This document shows, in pieces, positions 41,276 to 49,746 of a stretch of 64,000 nt of DNA. Both the position numbers and the translations under genes were made by a program. The notes under the pieces were generated by a model. It made no database searches. It was not told where the DNA came from and worked only from the letters and a program-made list of their open reading frames with translations. Location: NCBI GenBank assembly GCA_033763575.1, contig JANRKF010000026.1, forward strand, positions 118,567 to 182,566, given 5' to 3'. Each line of letters begins with the position of its first letter. The first letter of the stretch is position 1. Origin of the DNA: JANRKF01 sp033763575. Its GTDB lineage: Bacteria; Pseudomonadota; Alphaproteobacteria; Rickettsiales; SXRF01.

Positions 41276-42220
41276 TCAGCTTCTAGACGAGTTTCCGCCC
41301 GCTGACAAGTATTTATTCAGCAGGCCGATATGATAAATCAAGCCATAGCCTGCGACGATCACCACCGGCCATAACAGTGCGGCGAGAAGAAAATACATGA
41401 AAAACAATAGCAAGAAGCGATATTCATTACGCCTGGTCTGGGCATGCAGCAGCATCAGGCCGAATAAAAAATGCGGGAATAACAGGATCATCAGGCTGGA
41501 TTTCCCCCAGAAGGCCAGCGATTCTCCGCCGATCAGAGAGGCAATGGCCGCAATCAGCAGCAGCGAAATCATCCAGTTGGGAGGCGGGAAGGCGGCAATC
41601 ACCGTCTCCGATCGGGTGGTGATTTTCTGGCGCTGTAACTCGCGGTTCACCACCCAGCTGTGCAGGTAGAGGCAGAGTGCCCACATCCACGCGCTGACCG
41701 AGAACACGAGGAAGGTGATTTTTGGTGCTGCCGCTTTCAACATGGCGCTCGCTTCATCGTCAATCTCCGCCGAGAAATGGGCGAGCGCGGCATGGATATA
41801 AGGGGTAATAGCCCCGGCGAGCCCACCTTTCCCATCGGCATAGTAGAGCGTAACGGCAAGCAGCGCGAACGCAATCACCACCATCAACCGGGCGAAGATC
41901 ACTGTCATCGGGAACCAGATGGTGAGACTGCCGTTGCGGCCATGCCGCATGCTTTCGCGTGCGATATACCAGGCGGGCAGGCCAAGGCCCAGGGCATAGA
42001 CAAAGAGCGCCCCCACCGGGTTAAAAAACAGCGAGATCAATATGGTCGCGACCAGAACGGCATGCAGCGCCGGATCGGAGCGTCCGGAAAGGCCCAGCCA
42101 GAAAATAGGCAGGGTCGGCAGGAAAAGGAAGAGCAACCCCAGCCCGAATGTAAAAACAAAGGTGTAAAGCAACGCAGAAACCACGCCCGCAATAACTGAC
42201 GGGGCGAGCATCCTTCTCAC
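41276..42220 (-). CDS. DUF2232 family membrane protein
   Basis: A 314-aa membrane protein with about eight helices, including ALLYTFVFTFGLGLLFLFLP near the N-terminus and FLLLFFMYFLLAALLWPVVIV at the end. Its position between rpsR and rplI and the PTLPIFWLGLSGR and GALFVYALGLGLPAWYIAR stretches mark it as the alphaproteobacterial DUF2232 family, for which no function is known to me. The start is uncertain: GTG at 42220 or ATG at 42211, neither with a well-spaced ribosome-binding site. A fold-back repeat separates it from rpsR. Confidence 0.82.
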   Translation of the reverse strand: MRRMLAPSVIAGVVSALLYTFVFTFGLGLLFLFLPTLPIFWLGLSGRSDPALHAVLVATILISLFFNPVGALFVYALGLGLPAWYIARESMRHGRNGSLTIWFPMTVIFARLMVVIAFALLAVTLYYADGKGGLAGAITPYIHAALAHFSAEIDDEASAMLKAAAPKITFLVFSVSAWMWALCLYLHSWVVNRELQRQKITTRSETVIAAFPPPNWMISLLLIAAIASLIGGESLAFWGKSSLMILLFPHFLFGLMLLHAQTRRNEYRFLLLFFMYFLLAALLWPVVIVAGYGLIYHIGLLNKYLSAGGNSSRS

Positions 42221-42237
42221 AATTCTACTATGGCTTC

Positions 42238-42322
42238 CAAAAATGGCTGGTTTTCTGCGCTTCCGTTGCTCACATACTCCAACGTACGCTGCGCTACGGT
42301 TCTCAAAAACCAGCCATTTTTG
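42238..42322. repeat. Fold-back element (type F) between rpsR and the DUF2232 gene
   Basis: The ends CAAAAATGGCTGGTTTTC and TCAAAAACCAGCCATTTTTG pair over about 17 bases. The centre contains GCTCACATACTCCAACGTAC followed by GCTGCGCT, the type F core. It lies inside the rpsF-rpsR-DUF2232-rplI transcription unit, so it would form a large RNA hairpin there. Confidence 0.7.
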
Positions 42323-42361
42323 TTCGCCCTAGCGAATGGTAAGGCGGGTTCCATAAAGAAC

Positions 42362-42601
42362 TTATTGCGCTACGAAGGGCAGCAGGGCAAGGTTGCGGGC
42401 GCGTTTGATCGCTTGCGAGAGCTCGCGCTGCTTCTTGTGGCTTACCGAGGTGATGCGGCTGGGGAGGATTTTTCCACGCTCGGACACGAAACGGCCCAGC
42501 AGTTTCACGTCTTTATAATCGATCTTCGGTGCGTTGGCGCCGGTGAGCGGGCAGGATTTTTTGCGGCGGAAGAAAACTTTGCGGCCTTGTGGTTCGTTCA
42601 T
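42362..42601 (-). CDS. rpsR: 30S ribosomal protein S18
   Basis: A 79-aa S18 with the family core RRKKSCPLTGANAPKIDYKD, DVKLLGRFVSERGKILPSRI and CHKKQR-like SHKKQRELSQAIKRARNLAL, ending LPFVAQ. It binds S6 and 16S rRNA in the platform of the small subunit. It begins five bases after the rpsF stop and is part of the same operon. Nothing unusual. Confidence 0.97.
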   Translation of the reverse strand: MNEPQGRKVFFRRKKSCPLTGANAPKIDYKDVKLLGRFVSERGKILPSRITSVSHKKQRELSQAIKRARNLALLPFVAQ

Positions 42602-42606
42602 GGCTC

Positions 42607-42990
42607 TTACTCCTGTGTTGCGGCGACGGCTTCGGCAACTTCGCTGTCGCCGTAGGATTCGTCGCGTTTATTCTGGTTCAGCATCACTGACGGGCCTTCT
42701 TCGATTTCCTCGACACGGATGGTGAGCGAGCGGATAACATCCTCGTTGATGCCCATATTGCGTTCCAGCTCTTTTACGGCTGCCGCCGGAGCATCGATCG
42801 CAAGCATGGTATAATGCCCCTTGCGGCTCTTATTGATCTTATAGGCCAGATTTTTCAGGCCCCAATATTCGTTTTTCACGATGCTGCCACCGCCTTTTTT
42901 GACGATTTCGCCAAACGCATCCGCCAGATTATTCACGTCTTGTTTCGACATGTCCTGACGGGTAATAAAAGTGCTTTCGTACAATGGCAT
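42607..42990 (-). CDS. rpsF: 30S ribosomal protein S6
   Basis: A 127-aa S6: MPLYESTFITRQDMSKQDV, WGLKNLAYKINKSRKGHY and the C-terminal RNMGINEDVIRSLTIRVEE. The start at 42990 has a strong AAAGGAGA site nine bases upstream; longer in-frame starts are not needed. The acidic tail after residue 100 is typical in alphaproteobacteria. It is the first gene of the operon and is divergent from fabD across about 250 bases. Confidence 0.97.
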   Translation of the reverse strand: MPLYESTFITRQDMSKQDVNNLADAFGEIVKKGGGSIVKNEYWGLKNLAYKINKSRKGHYTMLAIDAPAAAVKELERNMGINEDVIRSLTIRVEEIEEGPSVMLNQNKRDESYGDSEVAEAVAATQE

Positions 42991-43243
42991 AACGTCTCCT
43001 TTGCCAGATAGGTTTTTCACCTGCCTGTCTAACATACTGGCCCATAACACTTTATTGTTATGCGTATGCCGGCAGCGCCCCTGGAAACAGCGACTTAGCT
43101 ATCACAAAGGGAGGGCACTTATAGCCAGAAAAAACATGATTGCAAGCGGAAAATCGCATATTTCGGCGACAAACGATTTTCTACTTGTCATTTGTTAAAC
43201 AATGGTTAATAATCACCCCATTATAACAACAAAGGACGTTAGG

Positions 43244-44182
43244 ATGACGACAGCGCTTATTTTCCCGGGACAAGGCTCGCAAACGGTGGGTATGGGCAAG
43301 GAGCTTTACGATAATTTTGCCGTGGCCCGCGCCGTGTTCGACGAGGTGGACGCCGCGCTCTCCGAAAAACTCTCCGATATTATATTTAACGGCCCGCAGG
43401 AAACGCTGACGCTGACCCAGAATGCCCAGCCTGCCATCATGGCGACCTCGATTGCCGCGCTGCGCGTATTGGAATCCGAAACCGGGTTTAAAATGTCGGA
43501 TGCGGCGTTTGTCGCCGGTCATTCGCTCGGCGAATACTCGGCGCTCTGCGCGGCCGGGGCCCTGTCGCTCACCGAAACCGCCCGCCTCCTGCGCGTGCGT
43601 GGTCAGGCGATGCAGCAATCGGTGCCTGCCGGAAAAGGCGCGATGGCGGCGCTGATCGGGGTGGATACGGCGCAGGCGCTCGCGATTGTCAAGGAGGCCG
43701 CAGGCGATGAAGTCTGCAACGTGGCCAACGATAATGGCGGCGGTCAGGTGGTGGTGTCCGGCAGCCGCGCTGCGGTGGAGCGTGCGGTGGAAATTGCCAA
43801 AGCGCAAGGGGTGAAGCGTGCGGTGATGCTGGATGTTTCCGCCCCCTTCCATTCGGATTTAATGGCTCCGGCCGCCGGTGTGATGGATGCGGCATTGTCG
43901 GCCGCGACCATTTCGGCGCCTGTCGTGCCGCTGGTGGCCAACGTGACGGCATCTTCGGTGACCGACCCGGCCAAGATCCGCCAACTGCTGGTCGATCAGG
44001 TCACCGGCATGGTGCGCTGGCGCGAATCGGTGCATTACCTGAAAGCGCAAGGCGTGACCAAGACCATCGAAATCGGCGCAGGCAAGGTGCTTTCGGGCCT
44101 CATGAAACGTATCGAGCCCGAAATCCAAACCAGCAATTTCGGTGCTCTGGTGGATTTAGCGGCGTTTGCGAAGGTGGAGTAG
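43244..44182 (+). CDS. fabD: Malonyl-CoA:ACP transacylase
   Basis: FabD loads malonate from CoA onto acyl carrier protein. The 312-aa product starts TTALIFPGQGSQTVGMGKEL, has the active-site Ser94 in AGHSLGEYSAL, the Arg region RLLRVRGQAMQ, the catalytic His in SAPFHSDLM near residue 203 and the C-terminal ETGxGKVL-like IEIGAGKVLSGLMKRI. I start it at the ATG at 43244, which has AAAGGA upstream; 14 earlier in-frame codons look untranslated. The normal fabD-fabG-acpP-fabF-mltG order follows, but with a 293-base repeat-containing gap before fabG. Confidence 0.96.
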   Translation: MTTALIFPGQGSQTVGMGKELYDNFAVARAVFDEVDAALSEKLSDIIFNGPQETLTLTQNAQPAIMATSIAALRVLESETGFKMSDAAFVAGHSLGEYSALCAAGALSLTETARLLRVRGQAMQQSVPAGKGAMAALIGVDTAQALAIVKEAAGDEVCNVANDNGGGQVVVSGSRAAVERAVEIAKAQGVKRAVMLDVSAPFHSDLMAPAAGVMDAALSAATISAPVVPLVANVTASSVTDPAKIRQLLVDQVTGMVRWRESVHYLKAQGVTKTIEIGAGKVLSGLMKRIEPEIQTSNFGALVDLAAFAKVE

Positions 44183-44383
44183 GCTGCCCTCCAAGGCGCA
44201 GTTCCCTGAGCCTACATTTATACTCTGCCCCGGCTTTATGTGTCAGGGAAGGGGGGAAATGCAGAAAAGTGCATTTATTCTATATGCAGTTGATTTTAAA
44301 CATGAAAATTGCGCATGAACGCCTCGCGGGATTATGATTTGACGCGCCCGGCTATCTCCTTCATAAAGCTAGAAATTCAACTC

Positions 44384-44457
44384 GTCATGGCGAGAGTGCG
44401 CGAAGCAAACCAGCTAAAAAATGGATTGCCGCGTCGCCTGCGGTTCCTCGCAATGAC
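44384..44457. repeat. Palindromic repeat between fabD and fabG
   Basis: Begins GTCATGGCGAGAGTGCGCGA AGC and closes GCCTGCGGTTCCTCGCAATG AC. The ends pair as GTCATGGCGAG with CTCGCAATGAC, and a smaller GATTGCCGCGTC...-type stem is inside. The rest of the 44183-44475 gap shows no gene that I can support. Confidence 0.6.
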
Positions 44458-44475
44458 ACCCAAACGGAGGTTCAT

Positions 44476-45210
44476 ATGTTCTCACTCACAGGTAAAAAAG
44501 CGCTGATTACCGGTGCTACCGGCGGCATTGGCGGGGCGATTGCGAAGGCGTATGCGCAGGCGGGCGCGCAGCTCGCCGTCTCCGGCAGCAAACAGGAAAA
44601 GGCAGATGCGTTTGCAGCGGAACTGGGTAATGGCGCGGTAGGCATCGCCTGCGACCTCACCAATCTTTCCGCCGTGGAAGAGCTCATCAAAACTGCCGAG
44701 GAAAAACTGGGCGGCCTCGATATTTTGGTGCTGAACGCGGGCGTCACCCGCGATAATATTACGATGCGGATGAAAGACGAAGAATGGCAGCAGGTGATCG
44801 ATGTGAACCTGACGGCGAATTTCAAACTCGCCCGCGCCGCGATGAAGGGGATGCTGAAACAACGCAAAGGCCGCATGATTTTTGTGACGTCGGTGGTAGG
44901 CCACTCCGGCAACCCCGGCCAGGCGAATTACTGCGCGACCAAAGCGGGCTTGACCGGCATGGCGAAATCGCTGGCGCATGAATTATCGAGCCGCAACATC
45001 ACCATCAACTGTATTGCTCCGGGATTCATTGCCACCAGCATGACCGATGCGCTGACCGATGAGCAAAAAGCAAAAATCAACGGCAATATTCCGCTGGGCC
45101 GCATGGGCACGCCGGAAGAGATCGCTGCGGGTGCATTGTATCTGGCGAGTGACGAAGCGGCCTATATCACCGGCCAGACGCTGCACATCAACGGCGGGTT
45201 GTATATGTAA
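44476..45210 (+). CDS. fabG: 3-oxoacyl-[ACP] reductase
   Basis: FabG reduces 3-ketoacyl-ACP with NADPH in fatty-acid elongation. The 244-aa SDR has the nucleotide motif ITGATGGIGGAIA at residues 11-23, LNAGVTRDN, and the catalytic set Ser139, Tyr152 and Lys156 (VTSVVGHSGNPGQANYCATK). The end AYITGQTLHINGGLYM is diagnostic for FabG. A GGAGG site lies seven bases before the ATG. The gap before acpP contains its own promoter-like sequence. Confidence 0.96.
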   Translation: MFSLTGKKALITGATGGIGGAIAKAYAQAGAQLAVSGSKQEKADAFAAELGNGAVGIACDLTNLSAVEELIKTAEEKLGGLDILVLNAGVTRDNITMRMKDEEWQQVIDVNLTANFKLARAAMKGMLKQRKGRMIFVTSVVGHSGNPGQANYCATKAGLTGMAKSLAHELSSRNITINCIAPGFIATSMTDALTDEQKAKINGNIPLGRMGTPEEIAAGALYLASDEAAYITGQTLHINGGLYM

Positions 45211-45277
45211 TTACGGTGCATCGTATTGCCTTTTTCCCTAGACAATACAAACACCTCGTGCTACCGAAATGAACTGC

Positions 45278-45305
45278 TTGACGTTTGGTTGCCGTGCGCT
45301 ATGTT
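45278..45305 (+). promoter_or_regulatory. Candidate sigma-70 promoter of acpP
   Basis: TTGACG at 45278-45283 and TATGTT at 45300-45305 with a 16-base spacer, about 60 bases before the acpP start. It would give acpP-fabF-mltG separate, strong expression. Confidence 0.55.
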
Positions 45306-45366
45306 GCACGGCTCGTTTGGGGCGCTAGGCCCCAGCTACTTACGAAACTATATAAGGATAAACATC

Positions 45367-45609
45367 ATGAGTGATATTGCTGAACGCGTAAAAAAGATTG
45401 TGGTTGAGCATCTGGGTGTGGAAGAGGCGAAAGCCGTACCCACCGCAAGCTTTATTGACGATCTCGGTGCAGACAGCCTCGACACCGTTGAACTCGTGAT
45501 GGCGTTTGAAGAAGAGTTCAACATCGAGATTCCCGATGATGCCGCAGAGAAAATCCTCACGCTGCAGGATGCTGTGAACTTTATCCAGCAAAATGCCAAA
45601 GCTGCATAA
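45367..45609 (+). CDS. acpP: Acyl carrier protein
   Basis: The 80-aa carrier of growing fatty acyl chains. The phosphopantetheine site is Ser37 in DDLGADSLDTVELVMAFEE, the standard acidic helix II, and the C-terminus is TLQDAVNFIQQN. The start at 45367 gives the usual MSDIAERVKKIV opening. It is 18 bases upstream of fabF. Nothing unusual apart from a leader of more than 100 bases with a good promoter. Confidence 0.97.
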   Translation: MSDIAERVKKIVVEHLGVEEAKAVPTASFIDDLGADSLDTVELVMAFEEEFNIEIPDDAAEKILTLQDAVNFIQQNAKAA

Positions 45610-45627
45610 GCATCCCCGTTTATTTGC

Positions 45628-46884
45628 ATGAGACGTGTTGTTGTCACTGGTCTGGGCCTTGTCACGCCGCTGGGTTGCGGAGCGGAGTTCGCGTGGAATA
45701 ATGTTAAAGCGGGAAAATCCGGGCTGAAAGCCATCACCCACATCGACGTGTCGGATATGCCGGCGCGGGTGGCGGGCGTGGTGCCGCGTGGCACCGGCGA
45801 GGGCGAATTCAATCCTGATAATTACATCGAGCCGAAAGAGCAGAAAAAAATGGATGATTTCATCCATTTTGCCCTCGGTGCGGCAAGCCAGGCGGTGGAA
45901 GATGCCGGTATCGCCAATCTCTCCGAAGAGGAAAAACTGCGCGCGGGCGTGATGATCGGCTCGGGTATCGGCGGCCTGAATTTGATCGAAGATACGGTGC
46001 GCGTGCTGATCGATAAGGGGCCGCGCCGCATCAGCCCGTTTTTCATTCCGGCCTCGCTCATCAACCTCGCTTCCGGCCAGCTTTCCATCAAATACGGTTT
46101 CAAAGGCCCGAACCATGCGGTGGTCACGGCCTGCTCCACCGGCGCCCATGCGATCGGTGACGCGGCGCGCATTATCCAGTTTGACGATGCCGATATCATG
46201 GTCGCAGGCGGCACCGAAGCCACGATCTGCCGCATCGGCCTTGCCGGGTTTGCCGCCGCGCGCGCGCTTTCCACCGGCTATAACGATACGCCGGAAAAAG
46301 CCTCCCGCCCCTGGGATAAGGGCCGCGACGGATTCGTGATGGGCGAAGGCTCCGGCATCGTGGTGCTCGAAGAATACGAACATGCGAAAGCCCGCGGCGC
46401 GAAAATTTATGCCGAAGTGGTGGGCTATGGTATGTCGGGCGATGCCTACCACATCACCGCCCCGGCCCCGGAGCATGACGGTGCCTTCCGCGCTATGAAG
46501 GCGGCGCTCAAAAGCGCTAAAATGCAGCCGGGTGATATCGATTATGTCAACGCGCACGGCACCAGCACCCCGCTGGGCGATGAGCTGGAATTGCAGGCGG
46601 TCAAAAACCTGTTCGGCGAGGCGGCGTATAAACTCTCCATGTCCTCGACCAAATCCTCGATCGGCCACCTGCTCGGCGCGGCCGGTGCGGTGGAGGCGAT
46701 ATTCTCGATCCTCGCTATCCGCGACCAGATCGCGCCGCCGACCCTCAACCTCGATGACCCCTCCGACGGCTGCGATCTCGACCTGGTGCCGTATAAAGCC
46801 AAGCCGCGTGAAATCCGCGCCGCCCTTTCCAACAGCTTCGGCTTCGGTGGAACGAATGCATCGCTCGTACTGAAGAAAATCTGA
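45628..46884 (+). CDS. fabF: 3-oxoacyl-[ACP] synthase II
   Basis: FabF condenses malonyl-ACP with acyl-ACP. The 418-aa product starts MRRVVVTGLGLVTPLG and has the nucleophile Cys169 in VVTACSTGAHAIG, the first His in NAHGTSTPLGD and the second in SSIGHLLGAAGAVEA, followed by the C-terminal NSFGFGGTNASLVLK. These residues separate it from FabB and FabH. It lies between acpP and mltG, and the spacing suggests a single transcript. Confidence 0.97.
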   Translation: MRRVVVTGLGLVTPLGCGAEFAWNNVKAGKSGLKAITHIDVSDMPARVAGVVPRGTGEGEFNPDNYIEPKEQKKMDDFIHFALGAASQAVEDAGIANLSEEEKLRAGVMIGSGIGGLNLIEDTVRVLIDKGPRRISPFFIPASLINLASGQLSIKYGFKGPNHAVVTACSTGAHAIGDAARIIQFDDADIMVAGGTEATICRIGLAGFAAARALSTGYNDTPEKASRPWDKGRDGFVMGEGSGIVVLEEYEHAKARGAKIYAEVVGYGMSGDAYHITAPAPEHDGAFRAMKAALKSAKMQPGDIDYVNAHGTSTPLGDELELQAVKNLFGEAAYKLSMSSTKSSIGHLLGAAGAVEAIFSILAIRDQIAPPTLNLDDPSDGCDLDLVPYKAKPREIRAALSNSFGFGGTNASLVLKKI

Positions 46885-46917
46885 TTTTGAATTTATACAG
46901 TGGGTGAGTAGCCCGGC

Positions 46918-47892
46918 ATGAAGAAAATAGTCCTGTCGTTCGTTTTTTTCTGGCTGGTTGCGGGTGTGGTGGGCGGCTATGGCGTCTATTATTATTCCGC
47001 ACCCGGAACGCTTGTGCAGAAGACGAATGTATTTATCCGCAAGGGCATGCGCTCGCAGGAAACGGCACACGCGCTGGCCGAGGCCGGGGTCATTCGCTTC
47101 CCGCAGGCCTTCTACGCCATCCATGTCGCCACCGGCCAGTCCAAAAAATTCAAGGCCGGGGAATATGCATTCCCACCCGGCATCAGCCCGAAGGAAGTGG
47201 CCGAGAAACTGGTGAGCGGCGATGTCGTCGTGCATAAAATCACTATTCCCGAAGGCTGGAGCATGCGCGAGATACGAGCGGCAATCCTGTTGGAGACCCT
47301 GCTCGAAGGCGACATCACCCGCCCGATGCCCGAAGGCAGCGTCCTGCCGGAAACCTATCATTATGTCTATGGCGACACCCGCGATGAGGTGGTGGTCCGC
47401 ATGCAGCTGGCGATGAGAAAAGCCCTGGAGCACGCATGGGAAAACCGCGCCGAAGGCCTGCTGCTTGCCAGCAAGGAGGAGGCGCTGGTGCTGGCCTCGA
47501 TCGTCGAAAAAGAAACCGGTGTGGCGGACGAGCGCCCGCGGGTGGCGGCGGTATTCGTCAACCGCCTGAAGCGCGGCATGAGACTCCAGACCGATCCGAG
47601 CGTGGTCTACGGTATCGAGCAAAAACTTGGGGATGCGATGAACCGCCCGCTCACCCGCGCCGATCTCGAAGCGCCGACCCCTTATAATACCTATGTCATC
47701 CCCGGCCTACCACCCACGCCGATTGCCAATCCGGGAATAGGTGCGATTGAGGCGGCGCTGCACCCGCTTGCAAGCGACGAGCTTTATTTTGTGGCGATCG
47801 GCGATGGCTCCGGCGGCCACCGCTTCTCCAAAACGCTCGACGAGCATAACAAAAATGTAGCGGCTTACCGGGCGGCGCTGAAAAATAAATAG
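46918..47892 (+). CDS. mltG: Endolytic murein transglycosylase MltG
   Basis: MltG is an inner-membrane lytic transglycosylase that ends nascent glycan strands. It has one N-terminal membrane helix (residues 4-25, IVLSFVFFWLVAGVVGGYGV), a LysM-like region (GVIRFPQAFYAIH, FKAGEYAFPPGISP) and the YceG core with the catalytic Glu in LASIVEKETGV, then LQTDPSVVYGI and TPYNTYVIPGLPPTPIANPG. The 324-aa length is normal. The stop codon is the first base pair of a 177-base fold-back element. Confidence 0.95.
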   Translation: MKKIVLSFVFFWLVAGVVGGYGVYYYSAPGTLVQKTNVFIRKGMRSQETAHALAEAGVIRFPQAFYAIHVATGQSKKFKAGEYAFPPGISPKEVAEKLVSGDVVVHKITIPEGWSMREIRAAILLETLLEGDITRPMPEGSVLPETYHYVYGDTRDEVVVRMQLAMRKALEHAWENRAEGLLLASKEEALVLASIVEKETGVADERPRVAAVFVNRLKRGMRLQTDPSVVYGIEQKLGDAMNRPLTRADLEAPTPYNTYVIPGLPPTPIANPGIGAIEAALHPLASDELYFVAIGDGSGGHRFSKTLDEHNKNVAAYRAALKNK

Positions 47893-48067
47893 ACTTCCTG
47901 CCTCTCTCTACTTTGGCTGCAAATCTGCTTGGAATGGAGCCTCCTCATAAAAGCATGTACTTCGTGTACACTTGCTTTTATTCGGTTTCCATTCCTTCCC
48001 CCTACGCCAAGAGGCTTCGGGGGACGCAGTCGCGCTTTTTTGCCAAAGCGAGAGTGGAAGGAAGTCT
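47891..48067. repeat. Large fold-back element (type F) after mltG
   Basis: The outer arms AGACTTCCTGCCTCTCTCTA CTTTGGC (47891-47917) and GCCAAAGCGAGAGTGGAAGG AAGTCT (48042-48067) pair almost fully. Inside, TTGGAATGGA pairs with TCCATTCC, and AAAGCATGTAC-TTCGT-GTACACTTGCTTTT is the GTAC-N5-GTAC core. The whole element can fold into one long hairpin with interruptions. Confidence 0.75.
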
Positions 48068-48127
48068 AATGAACAAATATGAGAAAATTTTAACACTATA
48101 TAAACAATTTTCCGGCAGAATTGCACC

Positions 48128-48751
48128 ATGTCCAAGAAAAAACACGCTGATTCCACATCCGTTGATCCCGTATCGCAAAAAGCGCAGGAGCTTTGCGGCA
48201 AGTGCGACCCCATCGCGCTGCGCGGCGTGCTGGAATATCTCAGTCATACTAAAGCGTGGGGTCATGTTCCCACCTTGGTTGCCATGCAAAGAATCATCGG
48301 TTCCCCGACTGCCGATTCTTATCAGGGATGTTTGGGGTTAGAAAGAAACTCTCAAAATATTTTTATGCCGGTTGGTGAACGTTCGATGGATCGAGGTCGG
48401 GCGGTAGAATTGGCAATCGCTGAATTATTGGGGGGGGGGGAGATTTGCATTGCAGGTCAAAATTCCCAACATACCGATAACTACGCCATAACCGATCTGG
48501 GAGAGCGCGTTCTTGAGAAATTGCGAGCCATGCCCCACACTGTCCGTGACGATTTATCGGAAGAAAGGCAGAAAGCGCATGCGGCAGATTTACGCCGGGC
48601 GGCATTAGAACAAACGCCAGTTTCATTTGCGGCGGTGGAGAGCGCGATGGCGGGCGCTGAACTTACGCCTGAACAACAAAACAGATTCCTGAAAATAATT
48701 TTACAAGAAACCGGACTTAGCGTTAGGCCGAACCAAACTCCTGATCGCTAG
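48128..48751 (+). CDS. Hypothetical protein with an 11-G homopolymer tract
   Basis: A 207-aa soluble protein that I do not recognise. It contains Cys-x-x-Cys (GKCDP region: ELCGKCDP), an ALRGVLEYLSHTKAWGHVP segment, and a C-terminal helical part (AELTPEQQNRFLKIILQETG). Base composition is more AT-rich than the neighbours, suggesting transfer. A run of eleven G (48430-48440) codes for L-G-G-G-E; losing one G leads to a stop about 17 codons later, and gaining one to a stop about 14 codons later. This is the classic form of a slipped-strand on/off switch, though a sequencing error is an alternative. It lies between a fold-back repeat and the convergent folD. Confidence 0.65.
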   Translation: MSKKKHADSTSVDPVSQKAQELCGKCDPIALRGVLEYLSHTKAWGHVPTLVAMQRIIGSPTADSYQGCLGLERNSQNIFMPVGERSMDRGRAVELAIAELLGGGEICIAGQNSQHTDNYAITDLGERVLEKLRAMPHTVRDDLSEERQKAHAADLRRAALEQTPVSFAAVESAMAGAELTPEQQNRFLKIILQETGLSVRPNQTPDR

Positions 48752-48755
48752 CCCC

Positions 48756-49613
48756 TCACGCGCTTCTGCTGGCCAAAGCGGCCCGGTAAGTATTCTCTAA
48801 CAAACACGCGATCGTCATCGGTCCTACGCCACCGGGAACCGGGGTGATGGCCGAGGCAATGCCCCGACAGGAATCATAATCGACATCGCCGACGAGTTTG
48901 CCATCGACGCGGTTGATGCCGACATCAATCACCACCGCGCCCGGCTTCAGCCATTCGCCCTTCACCATTTCCGGGCGGCCCACCGCGGCGACCACGATAT
49001 CGGCGGCTTTGAGCAGTGCAGGGAGGTCTTTTGTTTTCGAGTGCGCGATGGTCACCGTGCAGCTTTCTTGCAGTAATAATTGCGCCATCGGCTTGCCGAC
49101 AATGTTCGAGCGGCCAATGACGACGGCATGTTTTCCCGCCAGATTTCCCACTACATCTTTCAGCAACATCAAACACCCCAGCGGCGTGCAGGGAACGAAG
49201 CCGGCTTGTCCGGTGGCGAGCTTGCCGGCGTTCACCACATGGAACCCATCAACATCTTTATGTGGGGCGATGGCGTTAATCACGGCGTCTTCATCGATAT
49301 GCTTGGGCAAGGGGAGCTGCACTAAGATACCGTGCACGCTCTTGTCGCTGTTGAGTGTGGCGATGAGCGCGAGCAGTTCTTCCTGCGAAACCGTGGCGTC
49401 GAGCTTGTGCTCGTAGCTGTTCATCCCGGCTTCGACGGTCTGCTTTCCTTTGCTTCTCACATAAACTTCGCTCGCCGGGTCATTGCCTACCAGCACCACC
49501 GCGAGGCCGGGGGTGATGCCGCGCTCTTTTTTAAGGGCCGTCACGCGCAGCGCGATGTCGCCCCGCAATTTCGCGGCGAATGCTTTGCCATCAATAGGTT
49601 GAGTGTCTATCAT
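48756..49613 (-). CDS. folD: Bifunctional methylenetetrahydrofolate dehydrogenase/cyclohydrolase
   Basis: FolD interconverts 5,10-methylene- and 10-formyl-tetrahydrofolate. The 285-aa product has VGNDPASEVYVRSKGK with the catalytic Tyr and Lys, ILVQLPLPKHIDEDAVINAI split across the family's QLPLP and DVDGFH motifs (PHKDVDGFHVVN), FVPCTPLG, the NADP-binding VVIGRSNIVGKPMA, and the C-terminal TPVPGGVGPMTIA. It is transcribed alone, divergent from rplK by about 200 bases that hold the ribosomal promoter. Confidence 0.96.
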   Translation of the reverse strand: MIDTQPIDGKAFAAKLRGDIALRVTALKKERGITPGLAVVLVGNDPASEVYVRSKGKQTVEAGMNSYEHKLDATVSQEELLALIATLNSDKSVHGILVQLPLPKHIDEDAVINAIAPHKDVDGFHVVNAGKLATGQAGFVPCTPLGCLMLLKDVVGNLAGKHAVVIGRSNIVGKPMAQLLLQESCTVTIAHSKTKDLPALLKAADIVVAAVGRPEMVKGEWLKPGAVVIDVGINRVDGKLVGDVDYDSCRGIASAITPVPGGVGPMTIACLLENTYRAALASRSA

Positions 49614-49679
49614 GACAGTGGATTAGCAGAAAGCTCCCGCCTTTAACAATGTTTATTTAAGAAATAATGAAAAAAATGC

Positions 49680-49708
49680 TTGCACGCATAGATCGCGTCC
49701 TCTATAAA
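49680..49708 (+). promoter_or_regulatory. Sigma-70 promoter of the rplKAJL-rpoBC operon
   Basis: TTGCAC at 49680-49685 and TATAAA at 49703-49708 with a 17-base spacer, about 100 bases before the rplK start. It is the best promoter match that I see in the window and is in the expected place. Confidence 0.7.
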
Positions 49709-49746
49709 TCCGCCTCCCTTACGCTTTGCGTGGGGAAAAGTTTTGG

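Noticed and set aside
44309..44506. A 65-codon plus-strand frame in the fabD-fabG gap
   Set aside because: Most of it is the palindromic repeat, and it runs into fabG out of frame.
45340..47622. A 760-codon open frame on the minus strand opposite acpP, fabF and mltG
   Set aside because: It is antisense to three well-supported genes, has a His/Arg-rich composition typical of the reverse frame of GC-rich coding DNA, and matches no family that I know.
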